Shown piece by piece: positions 14,001 to 28,244 of a DNA stretch of 64,000 nucleotides. Within the stretch, counting starts at the first letter, position 1; the number at the start of each line of letters is the position of its first letter. The notes beneath the pieces were generated by a model. It saw only the letters and a program-made list of their open reading frames with translations. It searched no databases and had not been told where the DNA came from. Made by a program: the position numbers and the translations under genes. The DNA is from Chionis minor (lineage: Eukaryota > Chordata > Aves > Charadriiformes > Chionididae): the NCBI GenBank assembly GCA_013398295.1, contig VZSF01007823.1, positions 2,105,213 to 2,169,212 on the forward strand. The letters are read 5' to 3'.

Positions 14001-17000
14001 ATCTGAACTCACTCCTATCTAGATTCACTAGAAACTGCAGTTTATTTTCTGGACACGACTGAGAAGCTGGTGCAGGTCTGGCTAAGCGAGCACGCCTGCC
14101 AGATGAAGCTGTTTGCGGAGCCGCACAGCAAACCAGACAGGGTAACCGATCCCGAGTAAAAACATTCCCTGGTTATTTTTAACGCTGAATGCTTGTGGAG
14201 TTTCAGTGAACTAGATGGGAGTAAATAGCTGTAGTGGTAAATTGCTGCTGCAGCAGTGCAGGGACCTGTTGAGCACTTCTCCTTACTGGTAATACTAGCT
14301 TAGGAAATTAAACCCTCAATTACAGCACGGCCCTGGTCTTCAGGCTTGAAGAATAAAAACACTTCCCTAACCTTGTGTCTCCCCGCCAGTTATCCCTTCT
14401 GAAAAGCCAACAATGAACTTGCCCTCACTTTCAAGGCCCTTCAGTTTCTCCAGCTGCACCGACGCCGCTCCGACCTGCCCCAGCTTCAGCATGTCCTTTG
14501 TGGCCACACACAACAGCCCTCGCCTTCCGTCACGGTTTTGGGAAGCTCCACGCAAGCCTCTGGAAACTCACCTTCTCCTTTTCAGTTCTTTGTGAGCTTT
14601 CGTGTGAACGCATTTGTACGTTAGAAAAATTCACCACAGAACTTAACCACCCAACAGGACCTCCGCTTGCAAGCGGAGATGGCGGTACTTCCCCGCATAC
14701 GGAGAGAAGCGCGGTACAATCCTCCTGAGGAACCACCACCCAGCTCAGGATCCAGGCTCTGTGTATACCCGAGGACAGCTAAAGTGCAAGTTCTCCAGCC
14801 TTTCCCTTTCCAGCGGCAGATAAGAAACCCTGACCTCACTTTAATGACTGGCAGACTTGTGCACAAGGCTTGATTAGTCGCAAGATCAAGCACTTCCAAC
14901 GTAAATACGTGACCTTAACTCAATCACAAACAGCCCCTTGCACTGCATGCCAGCCAGCCCTCCTCTGAGAAGGAACCTAGTAAAAAGCAAGCGATCTATA
15001 AAAAAGTAACTTTAACCTCATGGAAGTCCCATCTAGAAGCAGCGCTGCGTATCAGGCAGTTTACACATTGGGATGTGACTAGCTTAAGCATACGCACGGT
15101 GTGTGTCATCACAGGAGAGTAAGTAAGAAAAGGCAAAGCAAACAGCTCAAGTAAACATCCTTTTTGTCTGCTATCTACTTCAAGTTATAAAGGGAGGAAA
15201 GGAATATTTTCTTTTGCATCACCTGTTCCCACGGAGTGCCTTACAGGCTATCCCAGACCCAAGCTCCAACCATGCTTGTGAGAGAGAACGTAAAAACGGC
15301 AAAGAACAGAAGGTAAAAAGAGCCAAGAAAAAAAAAATCAGTTCAAAATCACAGGGCATCTCTCTCTTAGTTAAGAAAGATAACGTTCAAGGCAAACAGG
15401 TAGGGCCTCACCTACTGCTCAGGTAGAAACAATCCCATTAGGATCCCACTCAACTCTAAATTTGTAGTAACAGACCACCGCTAGCACGTGTCAGCATTTT
15501 AAAACAAAACTCCAGCAACTTTGTGAGGCAAACCGTTTGCCAGGCAAACACTGCCTACCGGTATTATTTACAATAAAGCTTTTCAATCTGGATCCCATTC
15601 ACTCTACCCCTTTCAGCAAACATTTGTCTTGGTTGATCAAAGTTACATCCAGAAATCATTGCACACGTTATATGCAAAGCAACAGGGAAAAGTTGGGGGG
15701 AAAAAAAAAGAAACACAAAACACACATGCCACAAGGGGAGTAATTACAGGTGTGATTTCAGTTTTAATGCCCATTTTACACACTTTAAATATGCTCTACT
15801 TCAAGAAGTAAGTGCTGCATTTACCTGGATGTTACATTTTCCTTTAACAGTGCTTATGGCTGTAACTGAACGCAAGACAGTTAAGCAGCCCAAATCGTCA
15901 GAACCAACGGTGAAGTTACCCACTTGTGTCACACCAGTCTAGACCTGAGGAGTGACTCATTTAGGAAGGTCTGCAAAAAAGCTAGCTTCCTACCAGCTAG
16001 CCAGAAGACTGCTACGTTTCACTTCATGAAGCTGGTATTTATCGTCGGGTACGTCAAGGATCTCACAACATTTTCAGTGCTGGTAACGCTTTCGGTAAAT
16101 GCAGACAGGTTGCGTAAGGTATACAAACAGGAGCCTTTCAGGTCCTTCAAAACTCTACCAATATAAGGGCTCTACTTATAAGAGCCACCCTTCACCACCA
16201 CTCCTGAGTACTGGAATTCAGAGCGCCAGCCAAAACCAGAAGCAAGAGCCTCTCCCTCCAGCAGGGGAAAGAGGAACAGGGCTACGTGCCAGCGGCTGCC
16301 TATTCATCCCTGAGAGTGCAAAGGGCACGCTGGCCAGTAATCTGGGAAGCCGAACCAGTACTCCTTGTGCAAGTGGCAGTAGAAGACAACCTGATAACCA
16401 AAAAGGTACGTCAATATTTACTTGCCATATAAGCAACTGCTGCTAGTGGCTAACACATGGAAAGGTGCTTTCCGGCTGCAGTGAGGTTTAAGTTATCTCA
16501 AAGGAACTTCACTTGAGGAAAGTATTATAAATTCCTCAAAACTGGAATGATCAGCATCTCAAAATTTAAGCGCTACTCCAAATTTACAGTGGCTTTTGAA
16601 CCAGCTCAGTCCTACCGTATGTGTACATTAATACACAGCGTCTCTGCTGGATACATTAGGATGCATTATGCCATTGCTAGCTCTACCAGAACACCACCAC
16701 ACAAACCCACTCTTCCTTCTTGCCTGCAAGTTAAGCCCGAAGTCACCTACTACATTTCCCAGGCTGTGGAGCTACAACTAACCTGAGGGAGACAAAGCTT
16801 TTGTTTGGTAGCAGCGCTGCAGGAAGGCAGGAGCCAAGCAGTTCAAGTTTCACAAGAAGTGCAACAACCAGCCCTTATTATTCCAGGTGACTGCATCACA
16901 AGGGCTTTGTTTTGATGAGGATTTTTATTCCCCACCAATACCCCCCCCACACACACCTTAAACCTCAATAGATGCCAACAATCGGCCACTCAGTCTCCTA

Positions 17001-19883
17001 AACTGTATTTTGTCACCTTGCGTTACACTACTTACCATAAGAAGGCCCCATGCTTTATCAAAATGTAAGCATACCAGTCCTAGTGTAGCCCTGCATGAAT
17101 CTGCAGCCTGGAATTCATGGCATTTTATTCCTTTGATTTGCTTACGCGCTTACTTGAAGAATTTTTTTTTTTTTTCCAGACAGCCAGCAAGGGTTAGTTA
17201 GAATACCTAGGAACTGCAGAGGGATTTGCACATCCCCCAAACCTAGCATACAAAAGCGGTACACTAAGACATCAGGGTCTGTCAAACATCCAGCACAGCC
17301 ACCTCCAACACCAGCTGCATTTTCAGTTGTTGCTTTTCAATCTGCTTTACTACTCTACTTTAGAGCTTCACCATCAAATAAATTCAGAACCAGCGATTTT
17401 CTTGCCCACCAGCTACATCAGAGATAAAAGATACTTTGAGATAACCCACCTTCAGCTTCATTGATAGTTAATGAGAACTAACAGTCTTGTCAAAGTAGCA
17501 GCTTGGAAAAGGAAAAGAAAAAGGAAAAAAAAAAGTCTGAACAGCTGCTCAGCACCCATCTGCAAGTCATATATGCTTGCTTTCAGACAAGTGTCTGATA
17601 TTAACATTAAAGAGTCAACAAATCTACATCCAACTCGTTTTACTCCCTAGTTAGAACAGTAAGTTTGGCTCCAATCATAACTTGTTACTGACAGTTTAAG
17701 AGCAGTAGGAAAAATATTTTTACAAATTTAGCAGTAAGAGTTAAGCTTGTAAACACAGCGTGAAATCAGTAAACAAACGACAAACCAAACAAAAAGCCCC
17801 AAACACTGGACCCCTACAAGCATTTTATGTTACAGTAAGTGTTTTAGCAGTCTCAAATGTCTTCATGCATTACCACAATTAACGTTAAGCTGATTGACAA
17901 CTAAGCTCAACTCGGACACACTGAGTTTCATCCAGTCACTACCATCTCAAGGCTCTAGTGACATTTATTAACCAATACATTCTTGTGAGCCACCAAAGTC
18001 TACTCAGTACGCAAAAATATACATGACGAAACAAAAGCTACAGTCTTATGAAGAGAAAAAAAAAAGTATGACAAATAATTTTAACAATTCTGATCAAAAG
18101 CATCCGCTATTTTGTGGAGCGGATTTGAAAGAATAAAACATTAGTGGCTTTCTCGCTGCATAGTGCTAAAAGTAGCTATACATTGTTCTATTTAACCAGA
18201 AAAAAAAAGGCATGAAGTAAATGGCAACTGCAGGATAAAAAAATGCAGGGGGTGATTAGGTATTTGCTAGGCTGTACTCCCTTTGAGCGAGGAAACCTGA
18301 ATATTACAAAGGACCGAGTTAGAAGGGAATGCGGGGTATTTTGTGACAGACCTCTGCATGACAGCTGGAGAGGAGCTATTGTGGCAACAGCTGTGTGCTC
18401 CGCACAGCTCATGCTCCCAAATACCTCAAGCCCGCTAAGAGGCCCGTTAACTGGCTGCAATGCATTTTGGAAGTTTCCTGCCTCTTGGGATACGAGCATG
18501 ATGGATTATTTGTGTATGTTTTAAATAAGAGAAGGAATGCTTAGTTCTATCGCTTCGAGTTTTAACAGAAGGCCGTGGTGTGGTGCCGAACTGCCATTCA
18601 CCGCTGCTTTCCTAAAGTTTATAGCTGCAACAGATCCCATCAGGTCTCCTCTACAATTAAAGCCTCTTCACTTCCTGTCTTAACAGCACACAGACACGAC
18701 AGCCGTACGTTCGTATATCACATCCTGACTTCCAGGAAATGATTTGATGTTTCCAGGATGAAATCCTGGCCCACCAACAGCAATATCGAGCTCTGTTTAT
18801 CTCCCCAGAGGAAGAATTTTGAGGAACACACCAAGTCACCTAACCGCTGAAAGCTTTCATCCGCTGATCTGTACTCTGAAGTTCCTCCAAGTCGTTAGAT
18901 GAACTTCTGAAAAGTGAACTCGGGATCACAAGCAGTTATAGGGCAAGTGACCAGTTACATCTCACATACCACTCCCACCGCACTGCGCTAATTAGCACAA
19001 CGATGCTGAACCCAGTAAGTGAAAGGGCTTCCATCGCATGACACGGTTTTTGCTCCCTCAGCCTTCCCCATAAAAACACTCTTGTTTCAGCTCAGACTGA
19101 GGCACAACAACCTTCAGAAACGATACTCTGGCACCCAGGACACCGTGCACAGGAGCACTTTACGTGCTGATCACTACCATAATAACAGTCCAACCCCAAC
19201 CATTGCTCCTGTTTTAAGGACAAATGCCATCTTCTTCCCCATCAACACCAGAAGAAGGCTGGGAAGGATGCACTGTGCACAAACCCCAGGAAGATGGCAA
19301 AAGAAAGAAGATGAACTGGTGCTCTTTACATTCTCGGTTCATCTTGTTTTTATTTATTTCATCTGAAACAAAGGAAGAGCTTTTCCCATTTTTAAATATG
19401 AATCCCTCTTAGTCTTTCAAAGACACAGTCTAAAGCACAGCACACGCTTTCCCATGACATCCTATCACCACAACAGTCTTGTTTACTGGAAAATAATAAT
19501 CAGCACTGAAGTAAAAGCAAGAGTAACTGCACCTGAGTACTGATTTACTGAAAGTTAAATACAGGATTATAAGAAAGCAAGACCAAATGTGGAAATATTT
19601 GCTAGTATCAGTAAGAAAACTTCCCTTTTTAAGTTTTAAAATCAGGTTGGTGACAGCCATAAAGACAAGCAATAAAGCAGCAAAAGAGAACTGAACTCCT
19701 TCACCAACATCAAGATCTGTCATGTGGCAAGAGCTAGTACTGATGAAGGCATCTACGCATTTGCCACTCAATCTTAAGAAATTCCAAATACGAAGCACCA
19801 CGTGACTTGCTCGTAATCAATTTTAAAACAATTTGGAGCAGTTTCTACGCAGTCTTAAAAGACAACATGTTTGGCAATACACG

Positions 19884-19918
19884 TGCCATACAGAAACTAC
19901 AAAAATGGCTGTATGGCA
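19884..19918. repeat. Perfect 10-bp inverted repeat
   Basis: TGCCATACAG (19884-19893) and its exact complement CTGTATGGCA (19909-19918) flank a 15-base loop. It lies in RRAS2 intron 1. The stem is too short for a typical microRNA precursor. Confidence 0.65.
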
Positions 19919-21702
19919 TCATACAGACTTGATAACATGATAAGCTTTAAGACATACAGTGGTATACAAATCATGTGCCGAGCCTCATCTCCTAGAATCT
20001 GTACATGACATAGCAAGCACGGAAACAATACAAAACTCTTCTCTAAGGCATCTGAGGTTCTGTTCAGGTCTTTATTTGCCAGCTATTTCTCTTTTTTTTT
20101 TTCCTCAGAAGGTTGAATTTTCTGCTTAACATCACTTCGTGGTGGCAAGATTTTATTTCAAGATAAAGCAGCTGAGAGGGCAAAAAGAGGTAGATAACTT
20201 AATACAAACTGACAATAAGTTGTTTTGAAAAATTCACCCTCAACATGTCAGATTAAGACCACAGTGCTGCTCCCTCACCATTCTTTCAAAGTGAACTATT
20301 TCTTTTTCTGCTATTAATTTGAAGAGATCTTTATATATGACAAAGAGGACATGGTTCCTCTTTTGCAAATACTCACTGGAAGACAAGTGTCAGTTGCAAC
20401 ACTTGAGCCAAAACTTTTATATTTATAGGGGTGTAGCTCAAGCTTTTACTTTAAAAAATTAATTTCTATCAGAACTCAAATATTTAAATTATCCAGCACC
20501 CGGCAGAACCTTACTGCTGTTAAAACAAATAGACATACCAAGGCACCAGGCATGAACTTAACTTTCTTTTTGCTCCTTATGCCTTTAATTGAAATTACAG
20601 CTTTTTCTTTTGTGAAGTTAAAATTATCCAAAAGCCTTACATGTAGCCAGGGACTCCAGAGATCCATGTGGCCACACTTTCCAAGATAGCAGCATCTCAA
20701 ACTGAACTTAAGCCGTGTCCAGCTGCAGGCTTTACTGTCACAACCAGTTTAAATGCCCAAAGACGCGGGCAATACCAGCTACAACAACAGCACCATGTTT
20801 GAGTGAATGGCACTCCAAACCAGCTTCAGTCAACCACTGAAATTAATTAACTCCGTAACGAGGAATTCAATCCACACACCAAGAGGACTGCCGTTATTCC
20901 AGCCCCGTCACCTTCAAACAGACCAGTGAGTCAGTATCTTGCCAGTTATCTGACCAGCTGTCTCTACACCCAAAAAACAAGGCACCGGTACAACACATAT
21001 TTCCTTTCCACCTCAATTGCACCGTTCAAACTAATTTCGAAAGAAATAATTCCCCAAAAGCATCGGTTGTTTTAGTGTCTTGTACAATACTGGATCTTCC
21101 AAGCCTTCAGCATCCAGTACTTACCCAGATTTTGAAAGTGCCATTTTCTGTGTAGTTACTTAAGTCTATGCTGGAGAGCTTGAATTCTCCACAGAACATT
21201 ATAACTAACGAACACAGGGATGCTTGCATTAGTGAAGAAAATCTGAAGTAAAAAAAAAAACCCAAAACCCAGTCTATTTGCTATCAGATCATCTGTTCTA
21301 ACAATGTTGGGGGTTTTTTTGAGAATATCACTGCCTCAAGCGGCAAAGACAAGTTTGCCTTGCTGTCAAAACGGCCTTAGGGGTAGGTAGAGTATTACGG
21401 CCTGGCCTCGGTGGAATTAAAGAAAACAAACAGAAAGCCATTCTCTCCAGATCTGCTCATCTGCCACCAGCGAGAAGCCGTCTCCTCTTTCCACCGCGAG
21501 CAGCCCGAGGTGGATTAATAACGCCCCCACGGCGGCGGCAGAAACGCTAAAAGCCAACAGGGCAGAAGATGAAAATAAATAAAAAAAAAAGGGGTATGGC
21601 TGAATTAGCAGAGGAACAGGAAAAAAAGGCTCTTCCTCACGAGACCGATACGCACACTTTGCATCACCCAATCTGTCACGCTTTTTACTGAAAATGAATG
21701 GG

Positions 21703-21951
21703 NNNNNNNNNNNNNNNNNNNNNNNNNNNNNNNNNNNNNNNNNNNNNNNNNNNNNNNNNNNNNNNNNNNNNNNNNNNNNNNNNNNNNNNNNNNNNNNNNN
21801 NNNNNNNNNNNNNNNNNNNNNNNNNNNNNNNNNNNNNNNNNNNNNNNNNNNNNNNNNNNNNNNNNNNNNNNNNNNNNNNNNNNNNNNNNNNNNNNNNNNN
21901 NNNNNNNNNNNNNNNNNNNNNNNNNNNNNNNNNNNNNNNNNNNNNNNNNNN
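21703..21951. other. Assembly gap, 249 N
   Basis: A run of 249 N starts 82 bases into intron 1, just downstream of the RRAS2 exon 1 donor, inside the GC-rich island. The right flank is very GC-rich and the left flank is ordinary intron. The gap probably reflects poor sequencing of GC-rich DNA. Its real length is unknown. Frames that run through the gap (translated as X) are meaningless. Confidence 0.99.
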
Positions 21952-21952
21952 C

Positions 21953-22420
<468 letters not shown>

Positions 22421-22462
22421 TTAATGAGAGAGAATATATGCATGAGGGGGCGTGGTCTGCAC

Positions 22463-22483
22463 CGTCCCGTCCCGTCCCGTCCC
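22463..22483. repeat. (CGTCC)n pentanucleotide microsatellite
   Basis: Four consecutive CGTCC units lie just upstream of the putative RRAS2 start region. Their length could vary between individuals. Confidence 0.85.
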
Positions 22484-22499
22484 GGCAGCGGGAGCCCGC

Positions 22500-22561
22500 G
22501 GGGAGCGGGAGCGGGAGCGGGCGGGATGGAGGGAGGGAGGGAGGGAAGGAAGAAGGAGGGA
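22500..22561 (+). repeat. GGGAGC/GGGA repeat with G-quadruplex potential
   Basis: A G-rich stretch holds repeated GGGAGC units (six G-runs within 22500-22525) followed by GGGA/GGAA units to about 22561. Four or more runs of three G with short loops meet the usual G-quadruplex pattern on the plus strand, roughly 100 bases upstream of the inferred RRAS2 start. Formation is inferred from pattern only. Confidence 0.75.
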
Positions 22562-22660
22562 GCGCCAGGAGCAGCTCCTACTCCCCGCACCGCTTTGCTT
22601 TGAGCCGAGCGGAGCGTGGCAGCCCCCGGGTCACCGCTCCCTGCCTCCAACCTGTGCTCT

Positions 22661-24044
22661 AAAGAGGGAGTTACTAATTTTCCTCACGGGTTTTACCGGG
22701 GCACCCCTCCTGCCGCCGCGGGGCGGGGGGGGGAGGTGCTTCATCAACGTTAATGAACCTCTTTGCGTACCCACGAGGTGAGGAGGGAGGGAGGTTTCAT
22801 GGCCCCTCTGTGCCCAGGTGCTGAGCCAAGGCACCGTGGGGTGTACAGCCAAAGCATCTGTAACCTCAGGCACGGATTCACCGGGAGGGAAAAGGGGGGA
22901 AAAAAGTCCCAGGGACTTTAGCCCTTCCCCCCCCTTCCTCAGGTCTTCTTGTCACCATGCACGTGAATGGGTTTCCCGCTCATTTAGGCCATTCAGACCA
23001 AGGCCACCCTCTCCCCCGAGTGTCCCCCACCCTTGAGTGTCACAGTCCCACGCTCATCCTTTCCTGTACACGGTAAGAGCGCCCTGGATGCAGCTGGCGG
23101 TAAATCCACCTGGATCCTTTACGTCACAGGGCAGACTAGTAGTGACCTACCCATTTTGGTAATAATTTGCTGTCTGGCATGTTTCTGGACATCCAAAACA
23201 CTAGGCAGATGGCCTCTGCACATACTACAAAGAAGCAGAAGTTTTGCCAGTGGGCCTACTTTCAAGTAATTCCTTCTTCCCTTCCTCTCCCTCTCCCCTT
23301 TTAGGAAAGACATACAGCAGCAAAATCATATAATTTTTACATATAGAAACGCACCTACAGCCTTTTGCCAGCACAGGGCAGGTGGGATGGCGTTCCTGAA
23401 TGGCGCAGACACACTGACAAGTCTGTAATGTAGACACAGTCCTCCCGCCTGGAAAACAGCAAACCCAGAAGAAGTAGCTGCGTGTGAAAGCTTTGTGGAA
23501 GGGAGGTGACCAGCACAACACCGACGCTGTGTGGGGAGGCAGGGACAGCAATCCAGGTCGCCTCCTGCTTATTCACCCAAGAAACCCAGGCTGTCTGCCT
23601 GACGCAACCACCAACCGGGAAATAACATAGTGTGGAGCTAATTAAGAACTACCATGATACCGTATATACACATGGGGTAAATCAATGATGTATCCGTAAT
23701 CTTAATTCTACCATTTCCTAATCTGTCGTGATGAACTTGGCAGTTCTTGCACTGGATTTCTCTGCTTGGAAAAGCAAAACTGAAGAACCAGAACCAACAT
23801 GAGACGTGACATCTTCCGACGCTCGTTCTGGCTCAGCAGATGGGAAGAGTGTCCAACATACGGGGAACAAACCAACACCTGATGAGTTAACGGGGTAACT
23901 GTATGAGAGGGAGAGGAGGGAAGCACTTTGCCACTGGGATTCACGACTGTATTTTGGAAGAGGAATGCCAGGACTCAGGCCCCAGTGGTTTGGTATTATC
24001 TTGCAGTGATTAGCCGCTTTTTCACATCCGTTTCCTTATTGCCC
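22661..24044. other. Upstream flank, nothing recognised
   Basis: GC content falls away from the island edge, with a C/G-run-rich stretch near 22710-22735 and 22920-22940. No coding exon, RNA gene or repeat family recognised on either strand. Confidence 0.5.
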
Positions 24045-24380
24045 TGGCTGATCAGAAATAAGGAACAACTCGCACAGGACAGAATATGTAGTCTCAAGAT
24101 TTTCCAGTTTGGAAAAGTCATAAGTGAAAGGGAGATATAACACAGAGGTCTGCAAAGTCCGAAGCAGCATAGAGAAGTTGAACAGAGAAAGTCTCAAAAC
24201 AGGAGAACTAAGGGACACCCAGTGATAGTACGAAGAAACAAGTTTAAACAAACAAAACCAATATTGTTTTCCGCAGACACAATCGTTGAACTGTGGAAGT
24301 GACGGCCACAAGGGGCTGCGGAGGACAAAACTGCCTCTGAGTGACAAAAGGTTAGACAAAGTCACAGAGCATAAAGCAGC
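24045..24380 (+). mobile_element. Ancient CR1/L3-type LINE 3' fragment (degraded)
   Basis: The plus strand resembles the end of the reverse-transcriptase ORF and 3' region of old CR1/L3 elements. In order it shows a stretch like 'LRELNLFSL' DNA near 24060, an AAGTTGAACAGAGAAAGT segment (24176-24193) where the family has 'AAGGTGAATAGGGAAAG', a 'GAACTAAGGGACACCCA' segment, an 'AAGTTTAAACAAACAAAA' segment, and GTGGAAGTGACGGCCACAAG (24292-24311) where the family has 'GTGGAACTCATTGCCACAGG'. The reading frame is broken throughout. Matching is from memory of the consensus, so the subfamily is uncertain. It is inert as a LINE and old enough to be shared by many birds or amniotes. Confidence 0.7.
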
Positions 24381-27300
24381 TACTAAACACAGCGTTCAGG
24401 GCCACAGTTCTGACCCGGGAAGTTTCTGAAACACTGGCAGCCTGAAGGCGGGTTGGCAATGAGGGCCGAGTGACTTTCCACGTGTCCTGGTTCTGGTACT
24501 CTTGCCTACAAATCACTTATGGGCCACCGTCAGGCCACCGCCAACCTGTGTATTAAGCCAGCAGCACAAGTCTTCTCGTTCTTAATTATGCTCTCTAGCT
24601 TTACAAAAAGCAAAGTGCAGACTGTGATGAACTGGAAATGGAAATTGAACTGCTACTGGTTTATCAAGTATTGGGTGCTTTTTAATAAAAATACAGTTAC
24701 GATCTCATAGTTGGCTACTAGTACAGTAGTAAGCTACGCTGTCAGGAATGGCACTGACATGAAAAGCAGATTTTAATTGTGTTTTAAGAACGCAGAAATC
24801 TCTGTTCAAACTATTGGAGCAAGATACCTGATTTCTTGGTTTAAAGATACCTAGAAACCCAAACATTTTTATTTTCCCATATATTTTTATGTTTCAGGTT
24901 TTTTATACATCCTTTTAAATAGTGATTCTCCCTGACGTGGATATCCAATCTTGTGAATTCTACAAGAAAATCTTGCTGTTTTTTTTAAACAGCACGGACA
25001 GATATGTTAAAGGATTAAAACAATTAACACGATCATCCATTACTTTAAAAGGTACTATTGCAAAAAACTATTAGTTGTTATTTTTGGTAAGGAAATCCAG
25101 TTTCACAAATACAGTGATATCCTTGCAAAGCACAAGGTAGTGATCACAGAAAAGCAAGAGAAGGACAGCAATTAATGAACAACATTATTTTTTTTTTGGT
25201 GGTTTTATAACTGCATCCAAAGATCCCTGTAAGAATTGTTTTCTCTTTCATGTATAAACATAGGTAAAGGGAGAAAGTCTCAAGTACAGAGATGCTATAG
25301 TCTAAAACCCTGGGTCTTCAAACGTATATGGATAATAGTAGATTTATAGATGGAAATGGTTGTCTTGTAGTCACCATGCTGTCAGAGGACACAAGCTCGA
25401 CCTTCCAGAGGAGGGGACCAGGGCAGCCAAGGCACAACCAGCCCTGGAAGTGCCAGTCTCTACTCCCTGCCCCCTAAGCCCCAGCGGAGACTTGGCACCT
25501 CGTCTTCCCTCCACAGCAGCTCTTGCTGTGAGCCCTTTTTTTGGGAGACAAGGGGTTTACAAGCGAATAAAGAGCTGGAGAGGAGGATACAACACACGCC
25601 AGGTTGCATTTCAAAACCAGCTAACCCAGGAAAGGCTGAGGGGTGAGGTGCCTAGGAGGTGAAGACAAGACCCTTGTGACTGATACAAGGTGTCAGGGGA
25701 AGACGATTCAAAACGGGGTTTTGTATGCTCCATGCACTCAGGAAAATAAATTTTGCAGCACCAGTTTGCATGTCCCCAGGGAGGTAGAAAGCACAGGGTT
25801 TCATAACAGAGAGGAAGAAGTTGAAATACCAAGACCTGAGATGGTGGAGACATTACCACAGTTTTGATGAAACGGCTGGGAAAGAAAGTATGGCTTTTAG
25901 AACCATTACATAGAAAGAAGCTGCGTCATTTCAGGTCTAGCTTGAATATGCATATTTAAAAAGAGACAAAATCAAGAATGACATCCAGATGGCAAGCTTA
26001 AAAGAAAGAGCACCACAGTGCTTTATATAATGACAGGAAAAAAAAAAGATTTCAGGAAGTGCTTGGGGGAAAGATCCAGAACTTTATTTTACATTGGCAG
26101 CCTGGCAAAGCTGTGGGTTTGGAAGGTTAGAAGACGTGTATGCAGTAAGTGACATATTGAAAGCTAAAAGTGCTCTGCGAGAGCATAATAGCTTATTTAA
26201 AAGAAATCTTGTTCGCAGGCTTATCACAGAAAAAAGTTACAAAATCTTTGGGACATGAGTCAGCACGGTAGGTAACTTTGACACTGAGTTATTCCGCTCA
26301 TTTAGCATTAGATGTGTACCTAATGGTGGCACTGGTTTATTTACCTCGCTCAAGCAGGCCTTAAACATGACCCCAGCGCTGTGTGGATATCGTGACCTAA
26401 GGAGATCAAGAAGCTAGGGAGAAAAATTATAAACCACTTAATTTTTCTTGAGATAAGAATGTAAGACCTAATTCAAAATAAAACGGGCAATAATTCTTTC
26501 CTGTGTATAAAAAATGTGAACTATTTGTTACACTTACAAGGGGCACCCAGAAACTAAAAGAAAAGCCATTTCTCCTCAGACACACTTAACCAGTTTCTAT
26601 CTGAGTAAGAAGTAAAACTATTTTCAGACAAGTAGCTACAGCTTTTTATAAATGTTCGTCTATTTTTGTATCTACCTATTCCAGTAAAGTAGTCTGTAGT
26701 AAACACTTCAAAATGTGTCATTTTCTCTGAGGCTTGAAATTGATCTACAAAGGAAAAACACTATATCCCCCTCTTTTTTTTTTTTTTTTGCTGTAATTTC
26801 TAAGATGGGCTTGTCAATTTTTATTAATTATTATGACTGCTTTAGCAATTCAGATGTGTTTATACCCAGTAGTAATTACAAAACAATAACACCCCAAGAG
26901 AAAAGAGCAAAATAAACTGTGTAGGAACAGGATTTTTAGACAAGATTGTTTAAGTTTATGATGGTATATGTTTTCCCTAACACTTACATAATTGCGCTGA
27001 GCAATTAACGTGTGGGCGAATTTATATTTTTTTCTTAGAGAATGCACCAGCATCAGTTCTTTAGTGAGCAGGTCAGGTTTTGCACACCCAGCCATTCAGG
27101 CAATCCTCTAGCAAAGCGAGCAATCCAATCTTGATTGGTTTTTTCCCATGTATATTTAGATGTTACGTATTTGTATATTTTTACGTATGTGTTTATTTAT
27201 ATATTTAGTTTGTGATATTGCTAGGATAAAAAAAAAGGTGGGAAAAACCCCCAAACTGGTACCTTTTAGACCTTCCCCATAGACCCTAAAAATGGGAAAG

Positions 27301-28244
27301 TGAGCCCAAAGGAAAATTTCTCCACAAATCACCTCTAAATTACTACTCTTGCTGCAGTGAAGCCATGGGTGGAGAGTTCAGGGTTGAGAGCCGAGGTAAC
27401 ACCTGCAACTCTCTGTCCCCATGCTGGTCTCGGTGTGTGTCCCCAATGGCAGCACACACCACCTGTGTGAGGGCAGTCTGGGGGATTCGCAACCCGCTGG
27501 GCTCGCGTTCGCACCCAGGTGGCAGGGTGGGAAAGCCCCCTCCAGCTCAGCAGCCGAATTCACTGCCCCCACCACCTCCACAATCTGGGGGGGCTTCAGA
27601 CGGGAATAAAGCGGCAGTGCTGTGAAAGACAACCCCACAAGCCACAGCTGGATTTCTTTGGCCAGAAAACGAGCTATCTTAGTCGACGCACACAGCCACT
27701 TGGTGTACCCCGCACAAGGCACAGAAACTGGGGGGTTTTTCCTCCCTGCCAAAAGGCTAAACGCTCCTGCAGAGTATAAGAAATTTCTTATTTTTCCCTG
27801 ACTCTCATAAGCCTATTTGCTTTCTTACATTTATGATGTTTCCACAGAGCAATGAGAGAGAGGCAGAATAGCAGAACTTGTGTAGGAAACGCCTGGGTAT
27901 CCAAAACAGCCCCGGAATCTCAAGCTTGGGAACAGCCAGGTTTTCTCAGGTCTTTTGGTTATGCATGATCCTGCAGTCCCAAAATGGAAAGAGGCAGTTA
28001 GCTTTTACCACCTGCCCCAAGAAACCTCTGCCGCTCACCTTGTGAAAAACCTGAGGGTTTGTGGGCACATTTAAGTTGGCTTCTATTGCTTTCTTGGAGT
28101 CGGTAAGACAGTGCAGCCAAGAGAGCTGCCGCGTCAAAGCTGTAGTTCCACTACTCACACAAAGCTCCCACACCAGTATTGCTCTTCTAGATCCACTTAA
28201 TTGGGATAGTCAGGCTTGAATAGAGAAAGGGTGAGAAATTACTT
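24381..28244. other. Intergenic flank, no gene recognised
   Basis: AT-rich, with poly(T) at about 26770-26789 and short A runs. The moderately GC-rich block at 25360-25870 and the one at 27365-27780 carry short overlapping frames on both strands with no family motifs. Not supported as genes. Confidence 0.5.

Noticed and set aside
19430..19801. 123-codon minus-strand frame in intron 1
   Set aside because: AT-rich translation rich in F, S, L and C with no family motif. Typical chance frame.
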